Source of the DNA: Candidatus Latescibacterota bacterium
GTDB taxonomy: Bacteria > Latescibacterota > UBA2968
Reading direction: 5' to 3'
DNA length: 36,205 bases
Assembly (NCBI GenBank): GCA_022824945.1
Contig: JAJDYX010000016.1
Location: forward strand, 1 to 36,205
The notes under the pieces were generated by a model, which was given only the letters and a program-made list of their open reading frames with translations, did not search any database and was not told the DNA's origin. Numbering within the stretch: position 1 is the stretch's first letter; every line of letters starts with the position of its first letter. Below are positions 16,755 through 25,722 of the stretch, piece after piece. Both the position numbers and the translations under genes were made by a program.

Positions 16755-17900
16755 ATGTCTAACGCCACCATGTGGACTTATCCCTGGGATTTACGCGACG
16801 AAGGTTATGACGCCGTTCTCCACAAACTCCGCGAAGAGGTTAGACTCGACGCCATAAACCTGGCATCGGCTTATCACACCTTTGACATGCTGCGTCCCCA
16901 TTTGTCCACCAACAACACACTCGAGGTCTCACAAGCAGCGATTTATTTTGAGCCACAGGAATCGCTTTACGGCGCGATCAAACCACATGTTAGCCCTTTA
17001 ATGCAAAACGAAAACTGGTGGGGGGAAGCAGCAAAAGCCGCATCATCCACTGGTATAAACCTCAACTCATGGACCGTCTTTTTTCACAACTCCCATCAGG
17101 CGCAATCCCATCCCGAATGTGCCGAAGTCCGCTGTACAGGTGACATCAGCACATCTGCCCTCTGCCCCGCCAATCCAGACGTACGCGCCTTTGCCATCGC
17201 GCTTTCTCGCGATCTGGTGCTCAATTACGGCATCTCCCTCCTCGAATGCGAATCCCTCGCCTATTCCGGTTGGGGCCATCTGCACTACCACGCCAAACAC
17301 GGTATTGACCTGGGTTCTGGCGGACGCTACCTCTTTTCACTCTGTTTCTGCGATAGCTGCAAAAAACGAGCGATGGAAGCCAATATCGACATTGCCCGGC
17401 TACAAAGCGCAGTCACCGCAAAAATCCGCACGGCCTTTGAAACCGGTCAACCCGTTCAGGAAACGATCACAGAACTCAAACGCGCAATACCCGACCTCGA
17501 ATCATTTGACGCCATGCGCGAAGAAATTGTCACATCCCTCGTGCGCGAACTCAAAGCGTCCGTTGATGTACCGCTCTCCTATATTTTAATGGGCGATTCA
17601 AAAATCACGGGATCGAACCCCAAAGCCATTGCACAAATTGCTGACAGTGTAGAAATTCTTTCTTATACTGCTGATCCCCAACGCACCAGGACGCGAGTCT
17701 CTGAACTTTTACCTATCATCCAGAGTCCAGACCAACTCGTCGTCGGACTTCAAGCCTATCCCCCAGCCTCCCCCGATGCAGAAACCCTCTGTGCCAATCT
17801 TCGGGCAGCCCGAGAACAAGGCGTGACCAAATTCGCCTTTTACAACTACGGTATCATGCCGCTCTCCGCGCTCGACTGGGTTCGTCAAGCGATCCAATAG
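16755..17900 (+). CDS. Uncharacterised protein, probable TIM-barrel fold
   Basis: 381 residues with no signal peptide. The pattern of strands and helices ('DAINLASAYH', 'GISLLECESLAYSGWGH', 'VEILSYTA', 'QLVVGLQAYPP', 'VTKFAFYNYGIM') resembles glycoside-hydrolase-like TIM barrels. Acidic residues at strand ends (LLECES) could be catalytic. 'CFCDSCKKRA' resembles the CxxC segment seen in some such proteins. I do not recognise a named family and no activity is assigned. AAAGGAA precedes the ATG. The Ldh-family gene follows after 47 bases on the same strand, suggesting a shared catabolic role. Confidence 0.65.
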   Translation: MSNATMWTYPWDLRDEGYDAVLHKLREEVRLDAINLASAYHTFDMLRPHLSTNNTLEVSQAAIYFEPQESLYGAIKPHVSPLMQNENWWGEAAKAASSTGINLNSWTVFFHNSHQAQSHPECAEVRCTGDISTSALCPANPDVRAFAIALSRDLVLNYGISLLECESLAYSGWGHLHYHAKHGIDLGSGGRYLFSLCFCDSCKKRAMEANIDIARLQSAVTAKIRTAFETGQPVQETITELKRAIPDLESFDAMREEIVTSLVRELKASVDVPLSYILMGDSKITGSNPKAIAQIADSVEILSYTADPQRTRTRVSELLPIIQSPDQLVVGLQAYPPASPDAETLCANLRAAREQGVTKFAFYNYGIMPLSALDWVRQAIQ

Positions 17901-17947
17901 ACGGGTTTCGGCACACACACTCATCCTTTTCGAAAGGACATAACTAT

Positions 17948-19000
17948 ATGCCCATTATTGATGCAACGCACCTTCGGACCCTGCAACGCGACCTCTACAG
18001 CGCTGCGGGATTTCCAGAAGATCAAGCTCACATAGTAGCCGACCATCTCGTGGATGCCAACCTCTACGGGCACGATTCGCACGGTGTTATTCGCACGCCG
18101 GGCTATATTCGCGCCATCATAAGCGGCAACATCAAACCCGTGCATGAACTCAAAATTATTCGAGAAACCCCGGTCTCAGCCGTCATTGATGCCGAGCGCA
18201 CCATCGGCATTGTCGTCGCTCACAAAGCCATGCAAATGGCTACCGACCGCGCCCTCGAACACACCATCGGCGCCATAGCTGTCCATCGCTCCAGCCACAT
18301 CGGTCGCCTGGGCGATTATCCGCCCAAAGCGGCTGAACGCAACTGCATTGGCTTGCTCATGCTCAATGGCGGCGGGCGATTCACCGCCCCCTTTGGCGGC
18401 ACGAGCCGACGTCTGCCTCCCAATCCCATAGCCTTTAGTGCCCCCACACCCAACGGGCCTCCTCTCATGCTCGACATAACCACCAGTATGTCTGCCGGCG
18501 GCAAAGTCGATGTGTATCGCGCGCGCGGGCAACAAACACCCGATGGCTGGCTCATAGACTCAGACGGCAATCCCGTGAATGATCCCAACCGCTTCAAAGG
18601 TAATGGCGACGCTGTGGCAATGCTGCCTCTGGGCGGACCTCAGGGCCACAAGGGATATGGCCTGGGCATGATGATTGACGCCATCGCGGGCGGTCTCTCA
18701 TGGGCGGGCTGCAGTTCAGAACAACCCACACGAGGCGGCAGTGGCTATATCGCCATTGCCATCAAAATCGACAGCTTTATCGACCTCTCTGACTATCTCA
18801 ACGAAATTGGCCGTCTCTGCGACTGGATCAAGTCCTCTCGCACCCAGCCCGATGTCGATAAAATCTATCTCCCAGGCGAAATCGAACACGATACGCGCGC
18901 CAAACGCGAAGCCGAAGGTGTCTTTATCGAAGACGAAACCTGGGACAACACAGTCGAAACAGCAAATGGACTGAATGTGTCAATACCCGAAGTGAGATGA
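17948..19000 (+). CDS. Ldh family (malate/L-lactate/sulfolactate-type) oxidoreductase
   Basis: 350-residue NAD(P)-dependent 2-hydroxyacid dehydrogenase of the type-2 malate dehydrogenase family, unrelated to classical MDH. The signature 'ANLYGHDSHGV' carries the catalytic histidine (H45). 'HIGRLGDYPPKAAE', 'PFGGTSRRLPPNPIAFSAP' and 'GHKGYGLGMMIDAIAG' are family blocks. Length is normal. AAAGGA precedes the ATG. Probably co-transcribed with the TIM-barrel-like gene; substrate not determined. Confidence 0.92.
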   Translation: MPIIDATHLRTLQRDLYSAAGFPEDQAHIVADHLVDANLYGHDSHGVIRTPGYIRAIISGNIKPVHELKIIRETPVSAVIDAERTIGIVVAHKAMQMATDRALEHTIGAIAVHRSSHIGRLGDYPPKAAERNCIGLLMLNGGGRFTAPFGGTSRRLPPNPIAFSAPTPNGPPLMLDITTSMSAGGKVDVYRARGQQTPDGWLIDSDGNPVNDPNRFKGNGDAVAMLPLGGPQGHKGYGLGMMIDAIAGGLSWAGCSSEQPTRGGSGYIAIAIKIDSFIDLSDYLNEIGRLCDWIKSSRTQPDVDKIYLPGEIEHDTRAKREAEGVFIEDETWDNTVETANGLNVSIPEVR

Positions 19001-19034
19001 GGTGTGAAAAGCATTCTCTCTTCCCGCTAAATTC

Positions 19035-19063
19035 TTGACAACATATAGTGATTATCGTAAACT
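19035..19063 (+). promoter_or_regulatory. Promoter of the UVR-motif gene
   Basis: TTGACA (19035-19040), a 17-base spacer and TAAACT (19058-19063), 52 bases before the ATG. Confidence 0.6.
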
Positions 19064-19114
19064 GCTTTCGAGCTTATTGTCCTCAATCAATCTATCAATG
19101 GAGGATACGCACCG

Positions 19115-19864
19115 ATGAGTAAAGATATTCAGCCTCTTCTGGATGACTGGCCTTGTGAACCCGGTCAATTGTGTGTTCGCAAAATTAGAGGAAATGATGG
19201 TCGCGTCAAAGTTCAACTCCGCGTCGAAATGGGCATCTTACAAATGGATGTCACCGGTCGCCCCGATGGTCAACAGCCCGAAGGGTATGAATCGCTCTTG
19301 CACTATTACAAAGCGCAGGTAAAAAAACGCGGTACAGAAGACTTTGTGCTCGATTCTGAAAGCTGTATGGCCCTCCAAATGGAAGCCCTCCAATATTATC
19401 ATCGCCGCATTAGCTTTCTCGAAATAGGCGAATATCTCAACGCCAAAAAAGACGCCGAACGCAACCTCGAACTTCTCGATTTTGTCAAAAAATACGCAGA
19501 AGACGAGGAAGACCGTATGGCGTTTGAACACTATCGTCCCTTTGTCATTGGACATCGCGTACGAGCTGAAGTCCTGATGTATCTCGAACGCGAGGCCTAC
19601 GATATGGCACTGTCAAAAATTGACGAGGGCATTGACGAACTCCAATCCTTCTTCAGGGAATTTGATCGCCACGACCTCATAGACGAAAGCGAAGAAATCG
19701 CCTTCCTCCAGGAATGGGCAGACGAGATTCGTCGCGACCGCCCCAAGTCCCTGTCTCAGGACCTGCGCGATCAAATTCGCGAAGCCGTGGGCCTCGAAGA
19801 CTTTGAACGCGCCGCAGAACTGCGCGATCAACTTCTGTCTCTAAAAGAAAAGACCGAAATTTGA
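19115..19864 (+). CDS. UvrB/UvrC-motif protein of unknown function
   Basis: 249 residues. The C-terminal 35 residues form a UVR motif ('LRDQIREAVGLEDFERAAEL' then RDQLLSLKEK), the helical hairpin that in UvrB/UvrC mediates their contact and is also found in McsA and Clp proteins. The N-terminus has a small beta-rich region (VKVQLRVEMGILQMDVTGRPDG), the middle is helical and acidic. There is no nuclease or helicase domain, so it is not UvrB or UvrC itself. GGAGG lies ten bases before the ATG. Monocistronic between its own promoter and the recombinase. Confidence 0.8.
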   Translation: MSKDIQPLLDDWPCEPGQLCVRKIRGNDGRVKVQLRVEMGILQMDVTGRPDGQQPEGYESLLHYYKAQVKKRGTEDFVLDSESCMALQMEALQYYHRRISFLEIGEYLNAKKDAERNLELLDFVKKYAEDEEDRMAFEHYRPFVIGHRVRAEVLMYLEREAYDMALSKIDEGIDELQSFFREFDRHDLIDESEEIAFLQEWADEIRRDRPKSLSQDLRDQIREAVGLEDFERAAELRDQLLSLKEKTEI

Positions 19865-20099
19865 TCTACAATACTTCGGACAGTTTTTGAAATCTGGTCT
19901 GTGTAAATTTCATACAATGTTGAACGGTCTGTTTTCAAGCAAATCATCCAACTGAACATTCTGTTTAACAAAGCAGATTTTCCCATCTGAAGCAGAAAGC
20001 ACATAACTCACTGTTTCACAAAAGGTTCGTCAAACGTTCCTTATTGGCGGTCTCTACGGCACAGGATTTGTTTGTAAGCAAAGCCGAAAGGAGGCCTCA
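19865..20099 (+). other. Intergenic boundary before the cassette array
   Basis: 235 bases with no ORF or clear promoter. It separates core chromosome from the recombinase. The only clear element is AAAGGAGG just before the recombinase ATG. No attC-like site is visible on this side. Confidence 0.5.
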
Positions 20100-21230
20100 A
20101 TGGAATATCAACATCTAAAATCGCCGAAATATAAAGCTTATGTGTATCCTGGTAAGAACGGCCGTCTTCTCGTACGGTTTTCTTATTCGCCAGAGGGTGT
20201 AGAGAGAATCAAAACGATTCCGGGCCGAAGGTGGGAGCCAGATATCAAGTGTTGGAGCATTCCTAAAAAAAAGGAAGTGCTGGAAAAGCTGACTGCGTTG
20301 TTCAAGGTCAACCAGACTGAGATAGACTCTGTATATCCAAAGTCCGCACCACAACCTCAAACACTGCAACCACAGCCTGTCGGACTCTTGGAAGAAATGA
20401 CAAAAGAGTTGAGACTCAGGGGGTATCGCGCCAAAACGCGAAAAGCGTATCTTGGTCACGTCAAACGATTTGTCCAGTACTACGGCAAAACACCCCGATC
20501 TCTTAGGGAGATAGAGGCCCGAAATTATGTGTATCATCTGCTTGAAAAGGGCGCTTCTCACAGTTACGTCAATCAGTGTGTAAGTGCCCTGAAATTCCTA
20601 TTCCATCGGGTGTTAAAATATCAATATCCTCTTGAAAATCTGCCCCGTCCTCAAAAAGAGCATAAATTGCCCACTGTGTTGAGCCAAGTAGAAGTACTTC
20701 GACTCCTCAATGCAGTAAAGAACCTGAAACACCAGGCGATTATGCTGCTGACGTATTCCGGAGGTCTTCGTCTGGGTGAGGTGGTCCGGCTGAAGGTCGA
20801 GGATATCGACCTGGATCGAGAATTGATTCATATCCGTCAAGGCAAGCACCGGAAGGATCGGTACACGATGCTCTCCAAATTCGCCCAGAAGGCGGTGCAA
20901 GATTACAAGTGCCAATATCAACCCCAAACATGGCTATTTCCGGGTGCCAAACCGGGACGGCATTTGACTGAACGGTCAGTTCAAAAAGTTTTTGACCGCG
21001 CTTATAAAAAAGCCAAGATTAACAAGCGTGTGTCGGTACACACGCTACGGCATTCTTTTGCTACCCACCTGCTTGAGCACGGGACAGATCTTCGGTATAT
21101 CCAGGAACTGCTCGGGCATAAAAGTCCAAAGACCACCCAAATTTATACGCGGGTGACAAATCGGGATATCGCAAAGATCCAGAGTCCGCTGGATGCGTTG
21201 ATGGAGGGAAAGAAGGTGGGTTCTGAATAG
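20100..21230 (+). CDS. Tyrosine recombinase heading the cassette array
   Basis: 376-residue site-specific recombinase. Residues 10-70 are an unusual N-terminal module ('YVYPGKNGRLLVRFSYSPEG', 'GRRWEPDIKCWSIPKKKEV'). A SAM-like core-binding domain spans 95-185 and the catalytic domain 195-370. Catalytic residues are R224 (SGGLRLGEV), a lysine in GKHRKDR, H314 and R317 (HTLRH), H340 (LLGHKS) and Y349 (QIYTRV). The end 'KIQSPLDALM' recalls IntI ('RSPLD') and XerC-like integrases linked to IS91 elements. The IntI-specific insertion with LxRKYP and an aromatic-rich strand, expected between YKCQYQPQ and TWLFPG, is missing, so this is not IntI by the usual definition. AAAGGAGG precedes the ATG. Unlike classical intI it points towards the cassettes. 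Confidence 0.93.
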   Translation: MEYQHLKSPKYKAYVYPGKNGRLLVRFSYSPEGVERIKTIPGRRWEPDIKCWSIPKKKEVLEKLTALFKVNQTEIDSVYPKSAPQPQTLQPQPVGLLEEMTKELRLRGYRAKTRKAYLGHVKRFVQYYGKTPRSLREIEARNYVYHLLEKGASHSYVNQCVSALKFLFHRVLKYQYPLENLPRPQKEHKLPTVLSQVEVLRLLNAVKNLKHQAIMLLTYSGGLRLGEVVRLKVEDIDLDRELIHIRQGKHRKDRYTMLSKFAQKAVQDYKCQYQPQTWLFPGAKPGRHLTERSVQKVFDRAYKKAKINKRVSVHTLRHSFATHLLEHGTDLRYIQELLGHKSPKTTQIYTRVTNRDIAKIQSPLDALMEGKKVGSE

Positions 21231-21361
21231 AAATGATGCCTCCAGAGGAAGCATCTGCGAACATGTTCGGGATACAACCTCTGAAGAGAAGAATGCTCGC
21301 AAGGTCGGAGATACATAGATTTGGTATGAATTACCGTAACAGTTCGTTAATCCCGTAGTTA
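21201..21361 (+). repeat. Attachment block copy 1 (recombinase 3' end plus putative attI)
   Basis: 161 bases running from the last nine codons plus stop of the recombinase to GTAGTTA, where the sequence becomes cassette-specific. It recurs at 29982-30142 with four mismatches, and its last 47 bases (21315-21361) recur at 33700-33746. The end GTTAAGC (21358-21364) fits the integron core GTTRRRY. Internal features are a 12-bp palindrome CGAACATGTTCG (21258-21269) and an imperfect hairpin at 21235-21255. I read it as the site where new cassettes enter. Confidence 0.8.
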
Positions 21362-21435
21362 AGCAAAACTGGCGCAAAGGCAAAACCCAACCACCCCACC
21401 CCGAAAAGTCGCGCACAAAAACAACAACCACTCAA

Positions 21436-21451
21436 TCTTGAGGTTTTCACA
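21436..21451 (+). repeat. 16-bp leader repeat, copy 1
   Basis: TCTTGAGGTTTTCACA occurs here in the 5' leader of cassette 1 and again at 28803-28818 before the Nudix fragment. It may be a shared cassette leader or a relic of the same ancestral sequence. Confidence 0.5.
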
Positions 21452-21495
21452 GCAAATGGTCTTCCAGGTAAGCTTTCACTGAAAGGATGCGATGG

Positions 21496-22599
21496 ATGGA
21501 TACTGCTGAGAACAATGACATGGCCCAAAAGTTCGGCGAGGAATACGATCAGACGTGGGGTTCTTTTGATGAGATGACGCCGGAACTGTTGACGGAGCGA
21601 CTATCGCGGAATGGGTTTCTGCGCAAGGGGCATATCGAGCGCATCGACCAAGCGGAAGCCTTCGAGTCAAACGCGGGGTTCTGGTTTAGGCTCAAGCTGA
21701 AGTTTAGCCCGGACTACGAGGGAGACGTACCCATCGACGTCATGCTCAAGCTTTACCGAGCGCGCAGGATTCATGGTGGTGTCGCGGAGTGGGCGTTCTA
21801 CTCTGAACTTGCGCCCCAAACTCCGGGTGCGAGCGTCTGCCCGGTCTATGACTGTGCGATTGATCACGATAGACGGCGCTGCCATTTTCTGATGCGGGAC
21901 ATAGGGGTCACACATGAAAACGAGCCCCCTAAAGAGCGGCCGTACGGACGGGCGGTGGAGGAGGTTCTGAAATACCATATCTCATGGTGGAATCACACGA
22001 GACTCGACAAATGGCCGTTCACGGTCGCGCTCCATTCCGCCAAAGGAGTATCCGCAGCGATTGCCGAGGAGGAAATCAGGAAGAGCTGTGTGGACTACGA
22101 GGGGCACCTACGGACGTTCGTCGAGGAAAAGGGCGATAAACTCGAGGCGGGATGGATCAGAAAGATGGAGCAAGTTATCCCACGATATGCGGATGTGTTC
22201 TCCTCACGTGTCTCAGATAAGAAGAACACCACATTGCTTCACGGAGACCTCCATCTCTGGAATTTCGCCTATCCGAAGGACCCCATGCGCGATCAACTGA
22301 TTCTATTGGACTGGGAGAACAACAGACGAGGGTTAGGTCCGTATGACCTTGCCTACATGCTGGTTCACGCGACGGGAGGCCGCTCGCGTGCCCGGGAAAT
22401 CGAAGCGAACCTTATAAACCTCTATTATGCAAAGCTCACGGATCAAGTAGCTGATTACAGCCGAGAAGCCTTCGAATACGATTTCAGGCTATCGATCATC
22501 TCTACGACCTTCTTTCCACTCTACAATAAGCTTCCGTTCGCGATGCGCAGCGCGATGGACGCTTATGGCGATTGGGATTGTGACGAATTGCTGACCTGA
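21496..22599 (+). CDS. Phosphotransferase of the APH/choline-kinase-like fold (cassette 1)
   Basis: 367 residues. The kinase signature HGDLHLWN (about 249-256) supplies the catalytic Asp and Mg-binding Asn, and ILLDWEN (about 269-275) the second metal Asp. The N-lobe carries 'VMLKLYRAR', with the likely ATP-binding Lys. The C-terminal helical part matches the ecdysteroid/choline-kinase-like branch more than classical aminoglycoside kinases, so resistance is only a possibility. Start: the ATG at 21496 is nine bases after GAAAGG; an ATG three codons earlier directly abuts that motif. It lies 130 bases inside cassette 1 and ends before attC1. Confidence 0.85.
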   Translation: MDTAENNDMAQKFGEEYDQTWGSFDEMTPELLTERLSRNGFLRKGHIERIDQAEAFESNAGFWFRLKLKFSPDYEGDVPIDVMLKLYRARRIHGGVAEWAFYSELAPQTPGASVCPVYDCAIDHDRRRCHFLMRDIGVTHENEPPKERPYGRAVEEVLKYHISWWNHTRLDKWPFTVALHSAKGVSAAIAEEEIRKSCVDYEGHLRTFVEEKGDKLEAGWIRKMEQVIPRYADVFSSRVSDKKNTTLLHGDLHLWNFAYPKDPMRDQLILLDWENNRRGLGPYDLAYMLVHATGGRSRAREIEANLINLYYAKLTDQVADYSREAFEYDFRLSIISTTFFPLYNKLPFAMRSAMDAYGDWDCDELLT

Positions 22600-22721
22600 C
22601 ATATCTGGATCGCGTCGGCTGCTGGTACTGAGCACACACCAATAGAACAGAACAATCTATGTTGTGCGCTGTAGAGTGGCCCCGCTGTAGGCTTCGCCTT
22701 GAAGGGGACCGCGCCAGCTTC

Positions 22722-22855
22722 GCTTAACACGGCGTTGCAGACTTCGCTCCCTTCGGTCGCTTCGATCCAAATGGCCGTGGCTAAATGGCTGACTGATTGT
22801 ACTTTGATCGATTTTTCTCGGCACGGCCACTTCTGCAACGCCGGGCACGTTATAT
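22722..22855 (+). repeat. attC-like site 1
   Basis: 134 bases. R'' GCTTAAC (22722-22728) is the exact reverse complement of GTTAAGC at the start of cassette 1 (21358-21364). Perfect 12-bp arms CGGCGTTGCAGA (22730-22741) and its complement (22832-22843), with inner arms TGGCCGTG (22772-22779) and CACGGCCA (22822-22829), allow a long single-strand hairpin. R' is GTTATAT (22849-22855). Confidence 0.88.
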
Positions 22856-22878
22856 GCCAGCAGTCCGAAAGGCACAGC

Positions 22879-24207
22879 ATGGATAAGCCTGACGTCAAGG
22901 AAGCTCTACGCAAGCAGCTCGCGGAACTCTTGGGAGATTTCCCCGAACCTCCTGAGCTTGATCTGCGGATCATTCACAAGCGCAGTATGCACACCTACGA
23001 AGAGTGGAAGATCCAGTACACCGTCGAGACTGAGGCGACCATGCCGATCCCAGCAGGGAGAACAGTCCCTGCCTACCTGCTGGTGCCCAAGCTCGAAGAC
23101 TTCTCGCCGCCCTACCCAGGAGTCGTCTGCTTTCATCAGTGCAACTGCGACTGTGTTCTGGGCAAGAAGTCTGTGGTCGGGAAAGCCCCAGACAGGAGAG
23201 ATCAGCAGTACGGCTATGAGCTTGTTGATCTTGGCTTCGTCGTCTTGGCGCCTGATACCTTCCACTGCGGCGAACGGAACATCCCGGAGCTACGGGAAGT
23301 GGGAGAGAATCGCATCTGCCATGGCCTGGTAGATGCGTACATCGGACGAAAACACGTGGCGAAGCGAGTGTATGATGGGATGCGTGCGATAGATGTTCTC
23401 AGTTCGTTCGACTTCGTGGACAAGGAACGCTTGGCAACGGTTGGGCACTCACTTGGTTCGGGGGATGCTCGTCTTTTGATGGCGCGTGATGGCAGGGTAA
23501 AGGCTGGGATCTTCAGTGGCGATGATGGAACCTTCTTACCACTTCACTCTCCCCGCTTGCATATAGGAATGTGGGGAGAGCTCGATGCAACACCAAATCA
23601 GATAGAAGAGGCAACTCGACGATTCGACAAGGCGACGAAGATCTACGAAGACGACGGTGCGCGTGATAACCTGGTGTTCAAGACTCCGCTTGCTGGCCAC
23701 TACTTCATCGATGACTTCAAGATGGAAGCCTATGCTCGACTGACCGAGTGCTTTGGTTTCTCGCCTTACTTGGGGCTAATAAAAGCGCACCGGCCGGTAA
23801 GGTTGCCGGAAGTCCTCCGACAAGCGCAGCAGCGTCTTCGCAACGACGTTGAATCTGAGTTTCTGGAGCCCTCTATAGACGAGAAATGGACTGTCCAAGG
23901 GAATAGTGACCACCTCATCGCTGCCTTCACTGGCCTCTTGGCTCACATGGCAAAGAGATCAAGCGGTACGGATGCCGTGATACAGATTAGGCTGGAAAGC
24001 ACGCCCGACTGCTATCAAGTCAGCTATTCGATGGAGTGTGATCGCCCCCACTTGCGGTCCGAAGCGCCCTTCCCTTCCGACTCGCGCAGATTCGAGATAG
24101 TCTTCCATCAACATAGAGCCAGAATCGCCACCCCCGGTTCCTCAAGCCAGATGATCTATCAGGTATCACTACTGAAGGCAGACCAAGAGCGGACTGCCAG
24201 CATATAA
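22879..24207 (+). CDS. Alpha/beta hydrolase with unusual C-terminal domain (cassette 2)
   Basis: 442 residues. Residues 60-295 are an alpha/beta hydrolase of the dienelactone-hydrolase/acetyl-esterase type: 'PAYLLVPK', 'PGVVCFHQCN' (oxyanion region), nucleophile elbow GHSLGS (189-194, S191) and catalytic His in 'LAGHYFID' (H274). After a linker, residues 320-437 form a separate domain. Its pattern ('SDHLIAAFTGLLAHMAKRSS', 'VIQIRLES', final 'MIYQVSLLKA') loosely resembles a degenerate histidine-kinase-type ATPase domain; this is tentative. The ATG follows AAAGG inside cassette 2. Longer readings would translate attC1. The stop codon TAA lies inside R'' of attC2, so the gene fills its cassette. 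Confidence 0.8.
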   Translation: MDKPDVKEALRKQLAELLGDFPEPPELDLRIIHKRSMHTYEEWKIQYTVETEATMPIPAGRTVPAYLLVPKLEDFSPPYPGVVCFHQCNCDCVLGKKSVVGKAPDRRDQQYGYELVDLGFVVLAPDTFHCGERNIPELREVGENRICHGLVDAYIGRKHVAKRVYDGMRAIDVLSSFDFVDKERLATVGHSLGSGDARLLMARDGRVKAGIFSGDDGTFLPLHSPRLHIGMWGELDATPNQIEEATRRFDKATKIYEDDGARDNLVFKTPLAGHYFIDDFKMEAYARLTECFGFSPYLGLIKAHRPVRLPEVLRQAQQRLRNDVESEFLEPSIDEKWTVQGNSDHLIAAFTGLLAHMAKRSSGTDAVIQIRLESTPDCYQVSYSMECDRPHLRSEAPFPSDSRRFEIVFHQHRARIATPGSSSQMIYQVSLLKADQERTASI

Positions 24208-24289
24208 CACGTCCACGCGCGCACCATCCTGCCCCAGACCACCCACAGCCACCTCTCGGTGGCCGTCGCGCGTGGCGGGAACGTTATCG
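24202..24289 (+). repeat. attC-like site 2
   Basis: 88 bases. GCATATAAC (24200-24208) is the exact reverse complement of GTTATATGC at the start of cassette 2 (22849-22857). Arms CCACGCGC and GCGCGTGG and an inner CCACC/GGTGG hairpin are present. R' is GTTATCG (24283-24289). Confidence 0.88.
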
Positions 24290-24403
24290 GCAATCGCCCC
24301 AACACCACCCAGAAAACCTTATAGCGTGCAAAGACAAAAAACACCTAACCATATTTTCACACCAGGTCTATGGTTGGATAACTCGACTAAGGAATGTTGG
24401 CTT

Positions 24404-25285
24404 CTATTCGCGGTTGTAATTGTAGAAGCTATTCGTTGTATCAATGGTCGAAAAGCCCAGCCTAGAGTAGAGAAGCTGCGCTCGATAATTGTCGTCTCCT
24501 GTGACCACGCTGACTTCACTGTATCCAGTTTCTGCGAGTTCTATAAAAGCCCGCTGTCCCAACCACACACCCAGCCCCCGATTCCGATGATCCTCAACTA
24601 CTCGAACCGATGAGAATTGGATATGATCGTGAGGTGCGGAAGATGCAAACTCTTGGGCAGAACGGCAATGAATCCACCCCACCTCTTGATCATTCTGGCT
24701 CAGAGACACCCTGAGATTAGGGTAATTCCCCGCGCCAGGGATTCTCTCAACTAGAACTTTGTAGCCAGACGGAGTGTCCTCTGAAAATCCCCTTATCGAC
24801 CGTAACGGACGTAGCATGAACCGCCACCCCTTCGCAGGTTGGAAACCGTTAGCCCCGAATAGTGCATAAACATGAGCCGTATGATACGAAAGACTCGGTA
24901 TTCCAAAGTGGTAAAATCTATAGGCTTTCGGGAAGAATCCCTGAATTCTATCATATCCCAAACCCCTTAGATATGACAGTGACTCAAGAAGAAGAGCCTT
25001 TCCGATTGTCCAGTCTCCAGGGCGATAGGTCAGGAAACGGATAAGTCCTACTTGTTTATCCGCCTTTCCTACAACGTGAGCGAAACCTTCGATTTTACCT
25101 GCCAACTCGGCGGCGATGATACACGGATCGTGAAACCCCTGATTTATCGCAAAATCACTTTCTAAAGAACAGTCGTGGACGAATTCCTCAGAGGTGGCAA
25201 CAGGGCAAAGCGGCGTAATACCAGCTACCTGGCGGTTATATACTTCCGCAAGAACTTCAGAGTCTTCGATAGTAAGGATTTTCAT
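24404..25285 (-). CDS. Tandem-GNAT acetyltransferase (cassette 3, reversed)
   Basis: 293 residues holding two acetyltransferase folds. The N-terminal one (about 1-160) has a degenerate acetyl-CoA loop; the C-terminal one has a clear motif A, 'VEDHRNRGLGVWLGQRAF' (about 231-248), and a DNYRAQLLYSRLGF motif B. The layout resembles mycothiol-synthase-like tandem GNATs. It is a clear relative of the gene at 33843-34751 (matches in 'RAQ.FY...GF', 'G.IR.L...PG...IG'). TAGGA lies five bases before the ATG. It is the only cassette gene on the strand opposite to the array, so it needs its own promoter; a TATAAA at 25335-25340 (minus) is a weak candidate. Substrate unknown. Confidence 0.82.
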   Translation of the reverse strand: MKILTIEDSEVLAEVYNRQVAGITPLCPVATSEEFVHDCSLESDFAINQGFHDPCIIAAELAGKIEGFAHVVGKADKQVGLIRFLTYRPGDWTIGKALLLESLSYLRGLGYDRIQGFFPKAYRFYHFGIPSLSYHTAHVYALFGANGFQPAKGWRFMLRPLRSIRGFSEDTPSGYKVLVERIPGAGNYPNLRVSLSQNDQEVGWIHCRSAQEFASSAPHDHIQFSSVRVVEDHRNRGLGVWLGQRAFIELAETGYSEVSVVTGDDNYRAQLLYSRLGFSTIDTTNSFYNYNRE

Positions 25286-25493
25286 ATATTCCTAACGTAA
25301 ATCAGTCTTGGTAAGAACAAAACATTACACTTTTATTTTATACCTCAGCATGGATGCACAATTTATATGTGAGCGGGTTGGAAATTCTGTTGAGGCAGTG
25401 CAAAAACAAAAAAGCTTGAGGTAAAGGATGCACGCATTAATGTCGCTCTGATTGAAAGTACTGATAGCAGCGAAGCCACCCCAACGCGACAGC
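25286..25493. other. Non-coding part of cassette 3
   Basis: About 200 bases upstream of the reversed GNAT gene, up to attC3, with no ORF of its own. AT-rich near the gene; probably carries its promoter. Confidence 0.4.
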
Positions 25494-25630
25494 CGATAAC
25501 AACAGGTTGCAGTTCCCCACAGAATCACCCAACCCACACAGGCTTGCATTGTTATCTCTTTTTTGATTTGAAAAACCACTTGTGACATTTTGTGAGGTTG
25601 CAAGCCCGTCTGCAACCTCAACCGTTATGT
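25494..25630 (+). repeat. attC-like site 3
   Basis: 137 bases. GCCGATAAC (25492-25500) is the exact reverse complement of GTTATCGGC at the start of cassette 3 (24283-24291). Arms GGTTGCAG and CTGCAACC pair near the two ends. R' is GTTATGT (25624-25630). Confidence 0.88.
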
Positions 25631-25722
25631 GCCATGCGGCCCTAAAATCAAAACCGCGCCGCGTCCTGCGGCGCAACAACATGAGAAGCTATTCCGAGTA
25701 GTAGTAAGAGGAGAGCCTTCGA

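Noticed and set aside
20100..21230. Calling the recombinase IntI
   Set aside because: The SPLD end and catalytic motifs resemble IntI, but the IntI-specific insertion before the WLFP strand is missing and the N-terminal module differs.
21258..21269. CGAACATGTTCG as a LexA/SOS box near the recombinase
   Set aside because: The Gram-positive-type box needs four bases between GAAC and GTTC; here there are only two. It also lies after the gene, not before it. It is kept only as a palindrome.
22699..22878. 60-residue N-terminal extension of the cassette 2 hydrolase
   Set aside because: The region is the attC1 hairpin; the ATG at 22879 has its own ribosome site inside the cassette.
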